A stretch of 64,000 nt of DNA. Origin: Paraburkholderia caledonica NBRC 102488. Lineage in GTDB: Bacteria > Pseudomonadota > Gammaproteobacteria > Burkholderiales > Burkholderiaceae. Under the pieces are notes generated by a model, which searched no databases, was not told the origin of the DNA, and saw only the letters and a list, made by a program, of their open reading frames with translations. Location: NCBI RefSeq assembly GCF_000685095.1, contig NZ_BAYE01000003.1, forward strand, positions 186,001 through 250,000. Direction: 5' to 3'. The translations under genes were made by a program, and so were the position numbers. Shown here in pieces: positions 1-9,667 of this stretch. How positions within the stretch are numbered: the first letter of the stretch is position 1; the number at the start of each line of letters is the position of its first letter.

Positions 1-1
1 G

Positions 2-103
2 ACGATCAACGCAGCGATCTTTCCGCTGCTTGCCGCAGCGGCGCTCGCCACGCTCGCCTATGCGCGGTCGTCCAGATGGCGCGCGATGGGAGGGGGCGCG
101 TGA
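2..103 (+). CDS. 3' end of an unidentified gene, probably a membrane protein
   Basis: An open frame enters from the left edge and ends with TGA at 101-103. The 33 visible residues are hydrophobic and Ala/Leu-rich and finish in a short basic tail, which fits the last membrane helix of an integral membrane protein. The stop overlaps the ATG of the following regulator (ATGA), so the two are probably co-transcribed. Too little is visible to name a family. Confidence 0.5.
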   Translation, partial: TINAAIFPLLAAAALATLAYARSSRWRAMGGGA

Positions 104-1290
104 TGAGCGTGCGTCATATCGTATTTGCCGTCGCACCCGATCTGGTCTTGCTCGACGCGTGCGGCCCGCTGGAAGCATTCTGGCGCGCCGAACTGACAAT
201 GGCCGCTGCGCAGGGTGCGAGCGATGGCGGTGGGCGGGCGCAGATGCCGGCGAACCCGTCCACGCATGCGCATCAGGGCGCACGTCCGCTCACGCCTGCG
301 GATGCGTCCGTGCCCGCATCGACGCACCCGCCCGCCCGCCCGGTCGCCTATCGCACGACGGTCGCTTCAATCGACGGCGGCGTCTTGCAGACTTTTCCGG
401 GCCTGCCGGTCGTGACCGAACGACTCGATTCACTCGACGCCGAGCCGATCGACACGCTGATCGTCCCCGGCGTTCCGGTCGATCAGCATTGCACGCTGCA
501 GCCGGAACTCGTCGCGTGGATCAGGCGCAATGCGCCGCGCGCACGGCGCGTGTGCTCGGTATGCACGGGCGCGTTCTATCTGGCGGCGGCCGGTCTGCTG
601 GACGGCCGCCGCGCGACCACACACTGGCGCGATGCGCCGCATCTCGCGCGCCGCTTTCCCAATGTTCATGTCGATGCCGATCCGATCTTTATCCGCGACG
701 CAGGCCCGCACGGCCGAGGTGACGGCGAACGCGTGGTCTGGACGTCGGCGGGCGTGACGGCTGGCATCGATCTCGCGCTTGCGCTGATCGAAGAAGACCT
801 CGGCCACGCCGTCGCGATGCAAGCCGCGCGGCGCCTCGTCGTCTTCATGAAGCGGCCCGGCGGGCAGTCACAATTCAGCGCGGCGCTCGCGGCACAGGCG
901 TCGGCGGGAGGGCCGTTCGAGGCCTTGCATAGCTGGATGGTCGCCCATTTGCGCGAGGACCTCACGGTCGAGCGACTCGCCGAGCACGCGCGTATGACGC
1001 CGCGGACCTTCGCGCGCCGCTACGTCGACGAGGTCGGGCGCACGCCGGCGAAAACCGTCTCCGCATTGCGTCTCGAAGCGGCTTCGCGGGCACTGGCCGA
1101 ATCGCGCCGGCCGCTGAAGCGCATTGCGCTCGACTGCGGGTTCGGCAGCGAGCAGAATCTGCGGCGCGCGTTCGTGCGGCGCTTCGGCGTGCTCCCGCTC
1201 GAGTATCGTGAACGGTTCATGTCCGCGACCGCACCTGCGTCGGTGAACCATCGCGAGGCGCCCGTCCGCGCAGGCGACGACGTGCGCTGA
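103..1290 (+). CDS. GlxA family transcriptional regulator (DJ-1/PfpI domain plus AraC HTH)
   Basis: The protein has 395 residues. Its N-terminal half is a DJ-1/PfpI (class I glutamine amidotransferase-like) domain, with the nucleophile-elbow region VCSVCTGAF near residues 148-156. An AraC/XylS double helix-turn-helix occupies about residues 275-385. I chose ATG 103 because a GGGAGGGGG ribosome-binding site lies just upstream and the start overlaps the preceding stop. About 45 Pro/His/Ala-rich residues (roughly 38-83) interrupt the first part of the DJ-1 fold and look like a low-complexity insertion. Family members such as GlxA, GbdR and CdhR sense small nitrogenous metabolites and activate catabolic genes; the ligand here cannot be told. 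Confidence 0.88.
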   Translation: MSVRHIVFAVAPDLVLLDACGPLEAFWRAELTMAAAQGASDGGGRAQMPANPSTHAHQGARPLTPADASVPASTHPPARPVAYRTTVASIDGGVLQTFPGLPVVTERLDSLDAEPIDTLIVPGVPVDQHCTLQPELVAWIRRNAPRARRVCSVCTGAFYLAAAGLLDGRRATTHWRDAPHLARRFPNVHVDADPIFIRDAGPHGRGDGERVVWTSAGVTAGIDLALALIEEDLGHAVAMQAARRLVVFMKRPGGQSQFSAALAAQASAGGPFEALHSWMVAHLREDLTVERLAEHARMTPRTFARRYVDEVGRTPAKTVSALRLEAASRALAESRRPLKRIALDCGFGSEQNLRRAFVRRFGVLPLEYRERFMSATAPASVNHREAPVRAGDDVR

Positions 1291-1469
1291 ACGACTGCGC
1301 GCCAAGCGACGTTCGAGCCGGAGGACAGGCCAGCGCCGCGGCACTTTACGAGCTTGCAGCGGCTACAGCGATGAACCGGCTGATCGGATTGCGCGCCGAA
1401 ACCGGCTGCGCGCAAGGACGTTGCACGCATTTCCGCTCGATAGTGGCCACGCCGCCAATATTGCGCTCG

Positions 1470-1475
1470 TATAAT
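1470..1475 (+). promoter_or_regulatory. candidate -10 box (TATAAT) of the thioesterase gene
   Basis: A perfect TATAAT lies 37 bp before the thioesterase start. No good -35 is seen at 16-18 bp upstream, so this is only a candidate sigma-70 promoter. Confidence 0.35.
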
Positions 1476-1512
1476 CGCCTCCTTTCAATGCATCCGATTG
1501 ACCGGAGTCAAG

Positions 1513-2019
1513 ATGAGTAGCCATCTCTCAGCGCCGCTGGAACGTTCCGAAACCACGTTCCGCTTTCTCGCCGAACCCAGCTCGGTCAACTTCGGCGGCA
1601 AGGTGCACGGCGGCGCGCTGATGAAGTGGATCGACGAAACCGCATATGCGTGCGCGGCGGTGTGGTCGGGGCGTTATTGCGTGACGGTCAGCGTCGGCAA
1701 TATCCGTTTCCGTCGACCGATTCTGGTAGGCAACCTCGTCGAATTGCGCGCGCGCGTGGTGGCGACAGGGCGCACCAGCATGCACATTCATGTGTCGGTG
1801 CAGGCCGGCGACCCGAAGGGCGGCGAGTTGCTGCAAACCACGGATTGTCTCGTCGTGATGGTCGCGGTCAATGAGAACGGGCACCCGGTGCAGGTGCCGT
1901 CGTTCGTGCCGGAAACCGACGAGCAGAAGCGCCTCGCGAAGTACGCGATGGACGTGAAGGAAGCGCTCGACGCGATCGTCGAACTGAAGCCGGAAGAAGT
2001 GGCGCAGGGCAAGGTTTGA
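1513..2019 (+). CDS. acyl-CoA thioesterase, hotdog fold (YciA/BACH-like)
   Basis: The product has 168 residues and one hotdog domain: a helix region NFGGKVHGGALMKWIDE followed by long strands, the pattern of hexameric acyl-CoA thioesterases that hydrolyse acyl-CoA to free acid and CoA in the cytosol. The C-terminal roughly 40 residues are charged and helical, as in this family. ATG 1513 was chosen because GGAG sits 7 bp upstream; an in-frame TTG 15 bp earlier is less likely. The gene stands alone, convergent with fumC, with a 9-bp hairpin between them. Acyl chain preference cannot be read from the sequence. Confidence 0.87.
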   Translation: MSSHLSAPLERSETTFRFLAEPSSVNFGGKVHGGALMKWIDETAYACAAVWSGRYCVTVSVGNIRFRRPILVGNLVELRARVVATGRTSMHIHVSVQAGDPKGGELLQTTDCLVVMVAVNENGHPVQVPSFVPETDEQKRLAKYAMDVKEALDAIVELKPEEVAQGKV

Positions 2020-2137
2020 ACGACGCTTGCCGGCGTTCACTCGGGCGCTGGCAAAACTGCAGGCGACGATCCTTTGCCGCCTAGGCGCCCGCTTTCCCGT
2101 CCAGGCTAATCTGAATCAAACCCGCATTGAACAAACC

Positions 2138-2160
2138 GGGCGACTCACCACGAGTCGCCC
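2138..2160. terminator. hairpin between the convergent thioesterase and fumC genes
   Basis: GGGCGACTC and GAGTCGCCC form a perfect 9-bp stem with a 5-nt loop, placed between two convergent genes. There is no clear T-run on either side, so its efficiency is uncertain. Confidence 0.5.
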
Positions 2161-2193
2161 AGCGGGTCAAGCGTAGGAGCGGGCAGGCGCCAA

Positions 2194-3594
2194 TCAAGGC
2201 GCCGAATGGCCCACCATATCGCCCGGCCGCACCCATTCGTCGAACTGCTGCTCAGTGACATAGCCGAGCGCGAGCGCCGCGGCCTTCAGCGTGGTGCCCT
2301 CCTTGTGCGCCTTCTTCGCGATCTGCGCGGCCTTGTCGTAGCCGATGTGCGGATTGAGCGCCGTCACGAGCATCAGCGATTCGTTGAGCAGCGCGTCGAT
2401 CCGCTCGCGGTTGGGCTCGATGCCGACCGCGCAGTTCTCGTTGAAACTCAGAGCGCCGTCGCTGAGCAGGCGGATGGATTGCAACACGTTGTGCGCGATC
2501 ATTGGCCGGAATACGTTCAGCTCGAAGTTGCCGCTCGCGCCGCCGATGTTCACCGCGACGTCATTGCCGAACACTTGCGCGCACAGCATCGTCAAGGCTT
2601 CGGACTGCGTGGGATTGACCTTGCCCGGCATGATCGAGCTGCCCGGTTCGTTCTCCGGAATCGACAGTTCACCCAAGCCGCAGCGCGGACCGCTCGCGAG
2701 CCAGCGGATGTCGTTGGCGATCTTGTTCAGGCTCGCGGCCACCGTTTTGAGCGCGCCGTGCGCGAAGACGAGCGCATCGGCTGCGGCCATCACCTCGAAT
2801 TTGTTGGGCGCGGAAACGAACGGCATGCCGGTGAGCTGCGCGATGGCAGCCGCGACCTTGCCGGCGAATTGCGGATGCGCGTTCAAACCGGTGCCGACAG
2901 CCGTGCCGCCCTGCGCGAGCTCGTACAGGTGCGGCAACGTTGATTCAACATGGCGGATGCCGTGGTCGAGCTGCGCGACATAGCCCGAGAACTCCTGGCC
3001 GAGCGTGAGCGGCGTTGCGTCCTGCAAGTGCGTGCGGCCGATCTTGACGATGCCGGCAAACGCCTTCGCCTTGCCGTCCAGCGTGTCGCGCAACGTCTTG
3101 AGCGCGGGCAGCAGATGCTTGACGATGCCATGCGCGGCGGCCACGTGCATGGCCGTCGGGAAGACGTCGTTCGACGACTGGCCGCGATTCACGTCGTCGT
3201 TCGGATGCACTTTGCGCGCTTCACCGCGCTCGCCGCCGAGCAGTTCGCTCGCGCGATTCGCGATCACTTCGTTCAGATTCATGTTGGTCTGCGTACCGGA
3301 GCCGGTTTGCCAGACCGCGAGCGGAAATTCTTCCGGATGCTTGCCTGCGATGATCTCGTCGGCCGCCTGCATGATCGCGTGCGCCTTCGTTTCGTCCAGC
3401 ACGCCGAGGCCCAGGTTCACCTCGGCGGCGGCGCGCTTGATCACGGCGAGCGCGGTGATCAGTTCAGGCGATTGCTTCTCGGTGGAAATGCGGAAATTCT
3501 GCAACGAGCGCTGCGTCTGCGCGCCCCACAAATGAGCGTTCGGCACAGCGATTTCACCGAACGTGTCGCGCTCCATTCGTACGTCTTCAGTCAT
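2194..3594 (-). CDS. fumC: class II fumarate hydratase
   Basis: This 466-residue protein matches the usual length of the iron-independent fumarase that converts fumarate to L-malate in the TCA cycle. The fumarase/aspartase signature [15 protein letters not shown] lies near residue 318, and [14 protein letters not shown] and HPNDDVN substrate-loop motifs precede it (here [13 protein letters not shown] and [14 protein letters not shown]). ATG 3594 has GGAG 9 bp upstream. It lies 15 bp downstream of the PLD-family gene on the same strand, so read-through is possible. Class II fumarases often serve under oxidative stress or low iron; nothing in the upstream sequence confirms that here. Confidence 0.97.
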   Translation of the reverse strand: MTEDVRMERDTFGEIAVPNAHLWGAQTQRSLQNFRISTEKQSPELITALAVIKRAAAEVNLGLGVLDETKAHAIMQAADEIIAGKHPEEFPLAVWQTGSGTQTNMNLNEVIANRASELLGGERGEARKVHPNDDVNRGQSSNDVFPTAMHVAAAHGIVKHLLPALKTLRDTLDGKAKAFAGIVKIGRTHLQDATPLTLGQEFSGYVAQLDHGIRHVESTLPHLYELAQGGTAVGTGLNAHPQFAGKVAAAIAQLTGMPFVSAPNKFEVMAAADALVFAHGALKTVAASLNKIANDIRWLASGPRCGLGELSIPENEPGSSIMPGKVNPTQSEALTMLCAQVFGNDVAVNIGGASGNFELNVFRPMIAHNVLQSIRLLSDGALSFNENCAVGIEPNRERIDALLNESLMLVTALNPHIGYDKAAQIAKKAHKEGTTLKAAALALGYVTEQQFDEWVRPGDMVGHSAP

Positions 3595-3609
3595 GGTTGA
3601 GCTCCGCTT

Positions 3610-5259
3610 TTAAAGTTCTGCGTTGACCGGCAATAGGGAGAATAGCCCCGTTAGCGCGTTCCGGTATAACCCTGCCTGCGGGTCGAAAATGTAGGTGCGG
3701 CGCGTGCCGTCTTCGACATCGGTCCACACGAGCGGGGACAGCGGCGCGCCGATCGAACGAAGATAGGCGAGCTGCGCGTCGTCGGCGAGCGTTACGCGGT
3801 AGCTCCGCTCGGGCGCCGTGGCGCTGCCGAAAATATCGGCGACCTGCGCAGCAAGTTGCGGGCTGTGGATCACGAGCGCGAGTTCGGTATTCAGATGCGC
3901 CGAGCGCGGATCGAGGTTCATCGAGCCGATCACCAGAATCCGGCGGTCGATCACATAAGTCTTCGCATGCAGACTGGCGCGCGAACGCGACCCGGTGATT
4001 CCCGCCGCGGGCGTATCCTGGCGCGGCTTGAACTCGTATAACTCGACGCCCTGTTGCAGGAGCGGCACGCGGAACGGACTGTAGCCCGCTTGCACCGCGA
4101 CCGCGTCGGTGGCGGCGAGCGAATTCGTCAGGATCGCTACGCGCACGCCCCGATGCGTGAGTGCGCCAAGCGCCGTCACGCCGGCCTCGTGCGGAACGAA
4201 GTAGGGCGACACGGCGAGGAAATCCTTGTGCGCATCCTTCATGAGTTCGCCGAGCCGCTTCATCGGTGGACTGACGTAGTCTGGCGACGGGTTCTCGATC
4301 TTCTCCGGCTGATCCGCCTTGAACTCTGCGTGCGCCCAGGTCAGGCCGAGTTGCTTGCCCGCAATCTGCGTGGCGAGCGGCGTCGCGTTCAGGGGCTTCG
4401 CGTTGTATGGATCGGCGTTGGTGCGCCAGTGCTTGCGTAGGTCGTCGCGCGTCTGATCGAGTTCCTCGCGATCGAATTTCTGCTTGTTCAGCACGCCGAG
4501 CGGATACGCGACACTGCTGTTCCAGTAGTCGTCGAAGCTCGCCGAGACATCGGCGGTGATCGGGCCGGCGGCGAGCACGTCGATGTCGCGGAACTGCAGG
4601 ACTTCGCTCGCGCTGAAGTATTCGTCGCCGAGATTGCGGCCGCCGACAATCGCCAACTGGTTGTCTGCGATCATCGCCTTGTTGTGCATGCGGCGCGTGA
4701 AGTGGCCGATCTGCGTGAAGACATTCGTAGTGCGCTCGAACACACCCTCACGCGCGCTACCGAACGGATTGAAGACGCGAATCTCGATGTTGTTGTGCGA
4801 GTTGAGCCCCGCCATGATGCGGTCGATGTCCTTGAAGTTCAGGTCGTCGACCAGCATGCGCACGCGCACGCCGTGATCCGCCGCGTACAGCGCCGCGCCG
4901 AGCAGCAGCTTGCCGGTGGTGTCCTCGTTCGCGATGTAGTACTGCATGTCGAGCGTTTTCGTCGCCGCGCGGGCGAGTGCGATGCGCATCTGCAGTGCGT
5001 CCGTGCCGCTCGAGAGCACACGAAAACCCGATTCCCCCGGATGAGCGGCTTCGAGCGGTTCAAGCGCCGCGCGAAGCGGCGTGTTTTCGGTCGGCGCCAA
5101 CGCGTGAGTGACCGGGCGGTCGAACGCGGTGGCGGGAGGTTTGGTTGCGCACGCAGTCAGAAATGCCGATGTGCAGCACAGCAAGAAAAAATGTCTGGCG
5201 GAGCGGATTGCGCGCTTGCGTTGCGTCGCGGTCTGCTTTTGTTCTGTATGCCACTGCAC
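3610..5259 (-). CDS. phospholipase D family lipoprotein (cardiolipin-synthase-like)
   Basis: The 549-residue protein begins with a basic, hydrophobic signal ending in a lipobox (LTAC, Cys about 37), so it is probably a lipoprotein. Two HxK(x4)D motifs are present: HNKAMIAD near residue 190 followed by GGRN, and HAKTYVID near residue 430 followed by GSMNLDPRS. Two HKD motifs define the PLD superfamily, which hydrolyses or transfers phosphatidyl groups by a covalent phosphohistidine. Domain layout resembles ClsC/YmdC-type enzymes. The start is GTG at 5259 with AAGGGGAAAA just upstream. Whether it makes cardiolipin or acts as a phospholipase cannot be decided from sequence alone. Confidence 0.88.
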   Translation of the reverse strand: MQWHTEQKQTATQRKRAIRSARHFFLLCCTSAFLTACATKPPATAFDRPVTHALAPTENTPLRAALEPLEAAHPGESGFRVLSSGTDALQMRIALARAATKTLDMQYYIANEDTTGKLLLGAALYAADHGVRVRMLVDDLNFKDIDRIMAGLNSHNNIEIRVFNPFGSAREGVFERTTNVFTQIGHFTRRMHNKAMIADNQLAIVGGRNLGDEYFSASEVLQFRDIDVLAAGPITADVSASFDDYWNSSVAYPLGVLNKQKFDREELDQTRDDLRKHWRTNADPYNAKPLNATPLATQIAGKQLGLTWAHAEFKADQPEKIENPSPDYVSPPMKRLGELMKDAHKDFLAVSPYFVPHEAGVTALGALTHRGVRVAILTNSLAATDAVAVQAGYSPFRVPLLQQGVELYEFKPRQDTPAAGITGSRSRASLHAKTYVIDRRILVIGSMNLDPRSAHLNTELALVIHSPQLAAQVADIFGSATAPERSYRVTLADDAQLAYLRSIGAPLSPLVWTDVEDGTRRTYIFDPQAGLYRNALTGLFSLLPVNAEL

Positions 5260-5416
5260 GCTTTTTCCCCTTGTTGTTCAGGCTTTTCGTAACGGCAGCG
5301 CAGATGCTTCAGCCGCCCTGCCGAGAAATCCATTCTAAGGGGAATCGCTCCGCCGGACTGTGCACCGCGGCACCCCGGCGGCAAGCGGGACCGCGATGAG
5401 CGGTGGTTCGAAGCCG

Positions 5417-6376
5417 TCAGACGCGTTCGGTGTTGAGCCTGCGTTCGCCTTCGGCATAGGTCGAGCCCTTCGCCGGACGCCCTGCCCAATAGCCCGCGAG
5501 CAGCGATCCCGACAGGTTGTGCCAGACCGAGAACAGCGCGCCGGGCAACGCGGCAATTGGCGTGAAGTAAAGCTTGCCGAGCGTCGCGGCAAGGCCCGAG
5601 TTCTGCATGCCGACTTCAATCGCAAGCGTGCGGCAAACGGCTTCGTCGAAACCTAGCAGACGGCCGCCCCAATAGCCGCCGAGAAGGCCGATGCCGTTAT
5701 GCAGCACCACCCCGAGCATCACCACGAGGCCGACGGACGCAATGCTCTTCTGCGTGCCGCCCACCACCGCGCCGATGATCAGCAGGATCGCTACCATCGA
5801 GACCAGCGGCAGCACTGGCTCGACCTTGCGAACCGTCTTGCCGAACAGGTGATTCACCACGAGGCCGACCACGATCGGCAGCGCGACGATTTGCAGGATG
5901 CTCATCAACATGCCGTGGACGTCGACGGCGATCGACGCATCCACGTAAAGGCGCGTGAGAAGCGGCGTCGCAAAGACACCGACGAGCGTGGACAACGCAC
6001 TGATCGTCACCGACAGCGCGACGTCGCCGCGCGCCAGATAGATCATCACGTTCGACGCCGTGCCGCTTGCCACGCTGCCCACCAGCACCATGCCGGCGGT
6101 TAGATCGGGTGGCATGCGCAAGGCTTTCGCGATGACCCAGGCGGCGAGCGGCATCACGAGGTAATGCAGCACGATGCCTGCGATCACCGGCGCCGGCCGT
6201 GTAAAGACGCGCTGGAAGTCCGCGACGGACAGCGTGACGCCCATCGCCAGCATGATGATGGTCAGAAGCGTGGTGACGTGCGGCGCGATGCCGGTAAACG
6301 AAGCCGGCGAGAAATACGCTGCAACCGAGATGAGCACGGCCCAAACGGGAAAAAGACGGGTGATGCGGGCAAGCAT
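5417..6376 (-). CDS. bile acid:sodium symporter family transporter
   Basis: A 319-residue protein with about nine or ten hydrophobic segments and the family's characteristic helix-breaking regions, for example [18 protein letters not shown] and [15 protein letters not shown], which match the crossing helices that bind sodium in ASBT/BASS structures. The family carries organic anions such as pantoate, 2-oxo acids or bile acids with sodium across the inner membrane; the substrate here is unknown. ATG 6376 has AAGGA about 11 bp upstream. It is on the same strand as the PLD gene but about 157 bp away. Confidence 0.87.
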   Translation of the reverse strand: MLARITRLFPVWAVLISVAAYFSPASFTGIAPHVTTLLTIIMLAMGVTLSVADFQRVFTRPAPVIAGIVLHYLVMPLAAWVIAKALRMPPDLTAGMVLVGSVASGTASNVMIYLARGDVALSVTISALSTLVGVFATPLLTRLYVDASIAVDVHGMLMSILQIVALPIVVGLVVNHLFGKTVRKVEPVLPLVSMVAILLIIGAVVGGTQKSIASVGLVVMLGVVLHNGIGLLGGYWGGRLLGFDEAVCRTLAIEVGMQNSGLAATLGKLYFTPIAALPGALFSVWHNLSGSLLAGYWAGRPAKGSTYAEGERRLNTERV

Positions 6377-6858
6377 GGGGCAAGGTCCTTGGTTATGTTT
6401 TATGGCGAGAAGCGGGGGTTGGTCGTTCGCAAGCGAGTGCAGCGCTGAAGGCGGCGACGCTCTGCCGGGCCCGGCGCTTCACGGACTGCAGCGAGTGCAT
6501 GTGAGCGTGCCGCGTCGTATGTCGCGGTTGCTGCAGTTGTGTCGCAAGAGAACGGCAGGTTGTCAGCGGATGGTGGACCTGCCGGCGGCGCGGTCCTTTG
6601 TGAGGCGCGCAAGCGGAACTCCGGTGGATGGACGCGGGTTCGCGACACGCACCGAAGAAGTCATGCATTTTAACGTTGTGGGCGGCGGCTTGCTGGCTCT
6701 ATGGTTGCGCGTACAACGGGTTTGCCGGGACGTTGTTTGCTGTGCCATTGTCCCTTTTGCGGCAAGACCGCCCGCCGGGCCCTAGCGGATTTCGCGTACC
6801 CAAGCGGACCTGTCACGCAGCACGCGTGTACCTGAAACGGCAAGTCGGTTACCCGCCT
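6377..6858. other. 480-bp stretch without a supported gene
   Basis: Between the symporter and the MATE gene, both on the minus strand. Short open frames are present, but none has a good ribosome-binding site or recognisable protein. It probably holds the symporter promoter and the end of the MATE transcript. Confidence 0.5.
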
Positions 6859-8271
6859 TCAAACCGATGCGGCAGGCGGCGCATCCGCCGCGACCGGCAC
6901 GCGCCGCAAGCTTAGCTTGTGAAAGCGCAGCGTCATGAGCAGCGCGACGCTCGCGAGGCCGGCCGCGAGTCCCCACCATAAACCTCGAGCACCCAGCCCG
7001 GCATGAAAGGCGAGCGTATAGCCGGTCGGAAAACCGATCACCCAGTAGCCGAATGCCGCGGCGATCATTGGTATTCGCGTGTCTTTCAGACCACGCAGAC
7101 AACCTGATCCGACCGTTTGCATGCCGTCGACAATCTGAAAAATCGCGGCCACGCCGAGGAGCGAACTTGCGAGCGTGACCGTCGCCGCATTGGCCGGGTC
7201 GTCCAGGTGCAGATAGAGGCCGACGATCCAATGCGGCGCGGCGATCAGCACGATTCCCGACAACGTCATGAAGCCGACGCCGAGTGCCAGCGCGACGAAG
7301 CCCGCGTGTCGCGCGGCGAGCGGCTGCCCGGCGCCGGACCAGAAGCCGACTCTCACATTGGCCGCCTGGCCGATCGCGAGCGGCACCATGAATGCCACTG
7401 ACGCGACGTTCAGCGCGATCTGATGTGCGGCCAGTTGCGACTCGCCAAGCAGCCCGACCATCAGGCCGGTCGCGAGGAAGAGCGTCGATTCGACGCCGTA
7501 GGTGATCGCCACCGGCCAGCCGATACCGAACAGTTCGCCCATCAGCGGGACATTGGGGCGCGTGGCAACCACGAAATGGCGATAGCGCGGCCGCAGGTGC
7601 AAGAGCGCCATCAGCACGAGCGCGGTCAGCCAGACGGTGATGGACGTCGCGGCGGCCGAGCCGAGGAAGCCGAGCCGCGGCAGCCCGTAGGCGCCGTGAA
7701 TCAGCCCGTAGTTGAGAAAGCCGTTCACGCCGACGCTGACCAGCGACACCCACAGCAGCCGCCGCGCCGCGCCGATCGCCGGCAGGAACGAGCGCATCAG
7801 ACCGACGCCGATCAGACTGCCCAGCGCGCCCCAGCGCAGCACCGCCGCGTATTCGCCGACGTTATGCGCGAGCAGCGCCGGTTCGCCGAACGCAAGCAGG
7901 ATGGGCGTCGCGAACGACAGCAAGGCGAACGCCGGCACCGACAGCAACACCGACAACACAAAACCGGTCCAGTAGATGTGCGGCACGCGGCTTTCGTCCT
8001 GCGCGCCGCGCGCATGCGAAACGCTCACGCTGACCGACGTCAGCACGCCCTGCAGCAGCGTCACGACCACGAAGAACAGATTGGCGCCCAGACCGCCGGC
8101 CGCGAGCGCGTCCGGTCCGAGAGAGCCGAGCAGGATCGTGTCGGTGACGCCCATCGCCATTTGCGACAGCTGCGCGATGGCGAGTGGCGCGGCGAGCCGC
8201 GCGGTGTCGGCGGCGTGGCGGGACAAGGTCGGCGGACGGGTGGCCACCCGGGTAAGGCCGGATTGAGTCAT
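6859..8271 (-). CDS. MATE family multidrug efflux transporter (NorM-like)
   Basis: The protein has about 470 residues and twelve predicted membrane segments in two homologous halves, each opening with the MATE pattern (APLAIAQLSQMAMGVTDTI in the first). MATE proteins expel cationic drugs and dyes in exchange for protons or sodium. I chose the ATG at 8271 (MTQSGLTR) because the stretch upstream in the same frame is Gly/Pro-rich and uncharacteristic; an earlier TTG at 8343 would add 24 residues. No regulator lies adjacent, and substrate range cannot be inferred. Confidence 0.9.
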   Translation of the reverse strand: MTQSGLTRVATRPPTLSRHAADTARLAAPLAIAQLSQMAMGVTDTILLGSLGPDALAAGGLGANLFFVVVTLLQGVLTSVSVSVSHARGAQDESRVPHIYWTGFVLSVLLSVPAFALLSFATPILLAFGEPALLAHNVGEYAAVLRWGALGSLIGVGLMRSFLPAIGAARRLLWVSLVSVGVNGFLNYGLIHGAYGLPRLGFLGSAAATSITVWLTALVLMALLHLRPRYRHFVVATRPNVPLMGELFGIGWPVAITYGVESTLFLATGLMVGLLGESQLAAHQIALNVASVAFMVPLAIGQAANVRVGFWSGAGQPLAARHAGFVALALGVGFMTLSGIVLIAAPHWIVGLYLHLDDPANAATVTLASSLLGVAAIFQIVDGMQTVGSGCLRGLKDTRIPMIAAAFGYWVIGFPTGYTLAFHAGLGARGLWWGLAAGLASVALLMTLRFHKLSLRRVPVAADAPPAASV

Positions 8272-8592
8272 GGAGCGTGTGAAAGTTGACGGAATGACGC
8301 CGCCGTGACCGCTGGCGCCGGGCCCTGGAAGCACCGAAGGCAACGGAAGCGCGCTCTACAGGAGACGCGCAGGCTCGCGGTCGCATGGCCGCTCACGAGC
8401 CTCGTGATGACGCCGATCAAGGCGGCTCGCCACGGTTTCCCGGCGAGCCCACAGTCGGCGATGTCAGCGGGGCCGTTCGTCTAGCGAAACCGACAGCTTA
8501 TTGCGTGACCGCTGCAAAGTCGATGGATGAAGCACATTTCTGGTGCGCGACTTTCCTGCGGAATCTCGTGGTTCGAGCGCGAGCGGGAGCCG
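8272..8592. other. 320-bp spacer without a supported gene
   Basis: Lies upstream of the MATE gene and downstream of the S4-domain gene, both on the minus strand. No protein, RNA or strong hairpin was recognised. Confidence 0.4.
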
Positions 8593-8811
8593 TCAGGCTT
8601 CGTGGACCGCGATTCGCGTGTCGCCGAGCAGCACCACCTGTCCCGCGCGGATCTTGCACGTTTTACGCGTTTCGACGCGGCCGTCCACCGTGACGGCGCC
8701 GTCCGCCACCATCATTTTCGCCGAGCCGCCGCTGTCCGCGAGCCCCGTGATCTTCAGCAGATTGTGAAGTTCGACGTAGTCGCCGGTAAGCGTGAAATCG
8801 AGATTGGGCAT
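8593..8811 (-). CDS. RNA-binding S4 domain protein (YbcJ-like)
   Basis: A 72-residue protein that consists of a single S4 domain: YVELHNLLKITGLADSGGSAK followed by DGAVTVDGRVETRKTCKIRAG, the alpha-L fold that binds structured RNA. The length is right for the YbcJ/YaaA group of small ribosome- or RNA-associated proteins. ATG 8811 was chosen because GAAGG lies 10 bp upstream and the residues before it do not match the family. It is divergent from the exported-protein pair at 9123. Its RNA target is not known. Confidence 0.85.
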   Translation of the reverse strand: MPNLDFTLTGDYVELHNLLKITGLADSGGSAKMMVADGAVTVDGRVETRKTCKIRAGQVVLLGDTRIAVHEA

Positions 8812-9122
8812 GGGCTTTGCACCTTCAGGCAAGGGGTTCGCATCATAAAGCACAAGCTTGCCCCTAAGAAATCGCGTTGTCTCGCGCAGTGTTTCGCGAA
8901 CGCATCGCAAGCAAATGCAAGCAGATGTTATCCGTTTGTCGGAAAGTGAAACGTTGCGTAACACCGGTCGTCACGACGGGACTTCACTCGTAAAGTGCAT
9001 CTCAGCAGGAAAGCTTGCCGGATCTAGTTCGGCTATGAGCAGACCGGGAGGTCGTCCAGCGCGCCGCAGCGCGATGCGGGACGGTTCGACCCGGCCACAA
9101 CAACTCTAGAGAGGAATTTGCC
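8812..9122. promoter_or_regulatory. divergent intergenic region (S4-domain gene and exported protein gene)
   Basis: 310 bp between divergent starts. It must carry both promoters, but I could not pick a convincing -35/-10 pair for either. No RNA gene was recognised. Confidence 0.4.
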
Positions 9123-9587
9123 ATGACCCAGATTCGTACGCTCCTGATCGGTACCGCCCTGACCGCATTCGCCGCCACGGCAGCTGTGGCGCAGACCACG
9201 CAGCCCGTTCAACCGGCTGCGGGCATGAATACCCAGGTACAGGTTCAAACGCCCGGCGCCGACGTCGCGCCGGCCGCTCCCGCCGCTCAAGGCGTGCAGC
9301 CGGTAACCCCGGCACCGACCCGCCTGACGGCCTCGGGCTCGCCCGATCCGCTCGTGCAAAAGCGCGAAGCCAACGCGAAGGCTAACGCGGAGTACCGCGC
9401 GTCGAAGAAGGCGTCGAAGGCCGAGCTGAAGGAACAGCAGAAGGCTGCCAAGTCCGAATACAAGGAGCAGGTGCGCGACGCGAAGATCAACAAGAAAGCG
9501 GACAAGCAGGCCGCTGACAACGAAATGAAGATGAACCTGCAAAGCCAGGCGGGCGCTCAGACCGACGGCGGCGAAGTTAAGCACTAA
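9123..9587 (+). CDS. small exported Ala/Lys-rich protein of unknown function
   Basis: 154 residues. A clear signal peptide (MTQIRTLLIGTALTAF, cleavage probably after AVAQ near residue 24) is followed by a Pro/Gln/Ala-rich segment to about residue 80, then a highly charged Lys/Ala/Glu helix-forming region (about 83-140) with coiled-coil character. A GAGAGGAA ribosome-binding site lies just before the ATG. No enzyme motif is visible. It is followed 80 bp later by a second, shorter protein of the same build. Automatic annotation may label such proteins as TolA-like because of the Ala/Lys bias, which is composition and not evidence of function. Confidence 0.75.
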   Translation: MTQIRTLLIGTALTAFAATAAVAQTTQPVQPAAGMNTQVQVQTPGADVAPAAPAAQGVQPVTPAPTRLTASGSPDPLVQKREANAKANAEYRASKKASKAELKEQQKAAKSEYKEQVRDAKINKKADKQAADNEMKMNLQSQAGAQTDGGEVKH

Positions 9588-9667
9588 TTGCAGGGGAGTC
9601 GCGGGCTTAAGTTAGCCCGCGGTGTCGAACCCGACTCGACCTGATGAGACTGTTAAGGAGGAATCGC

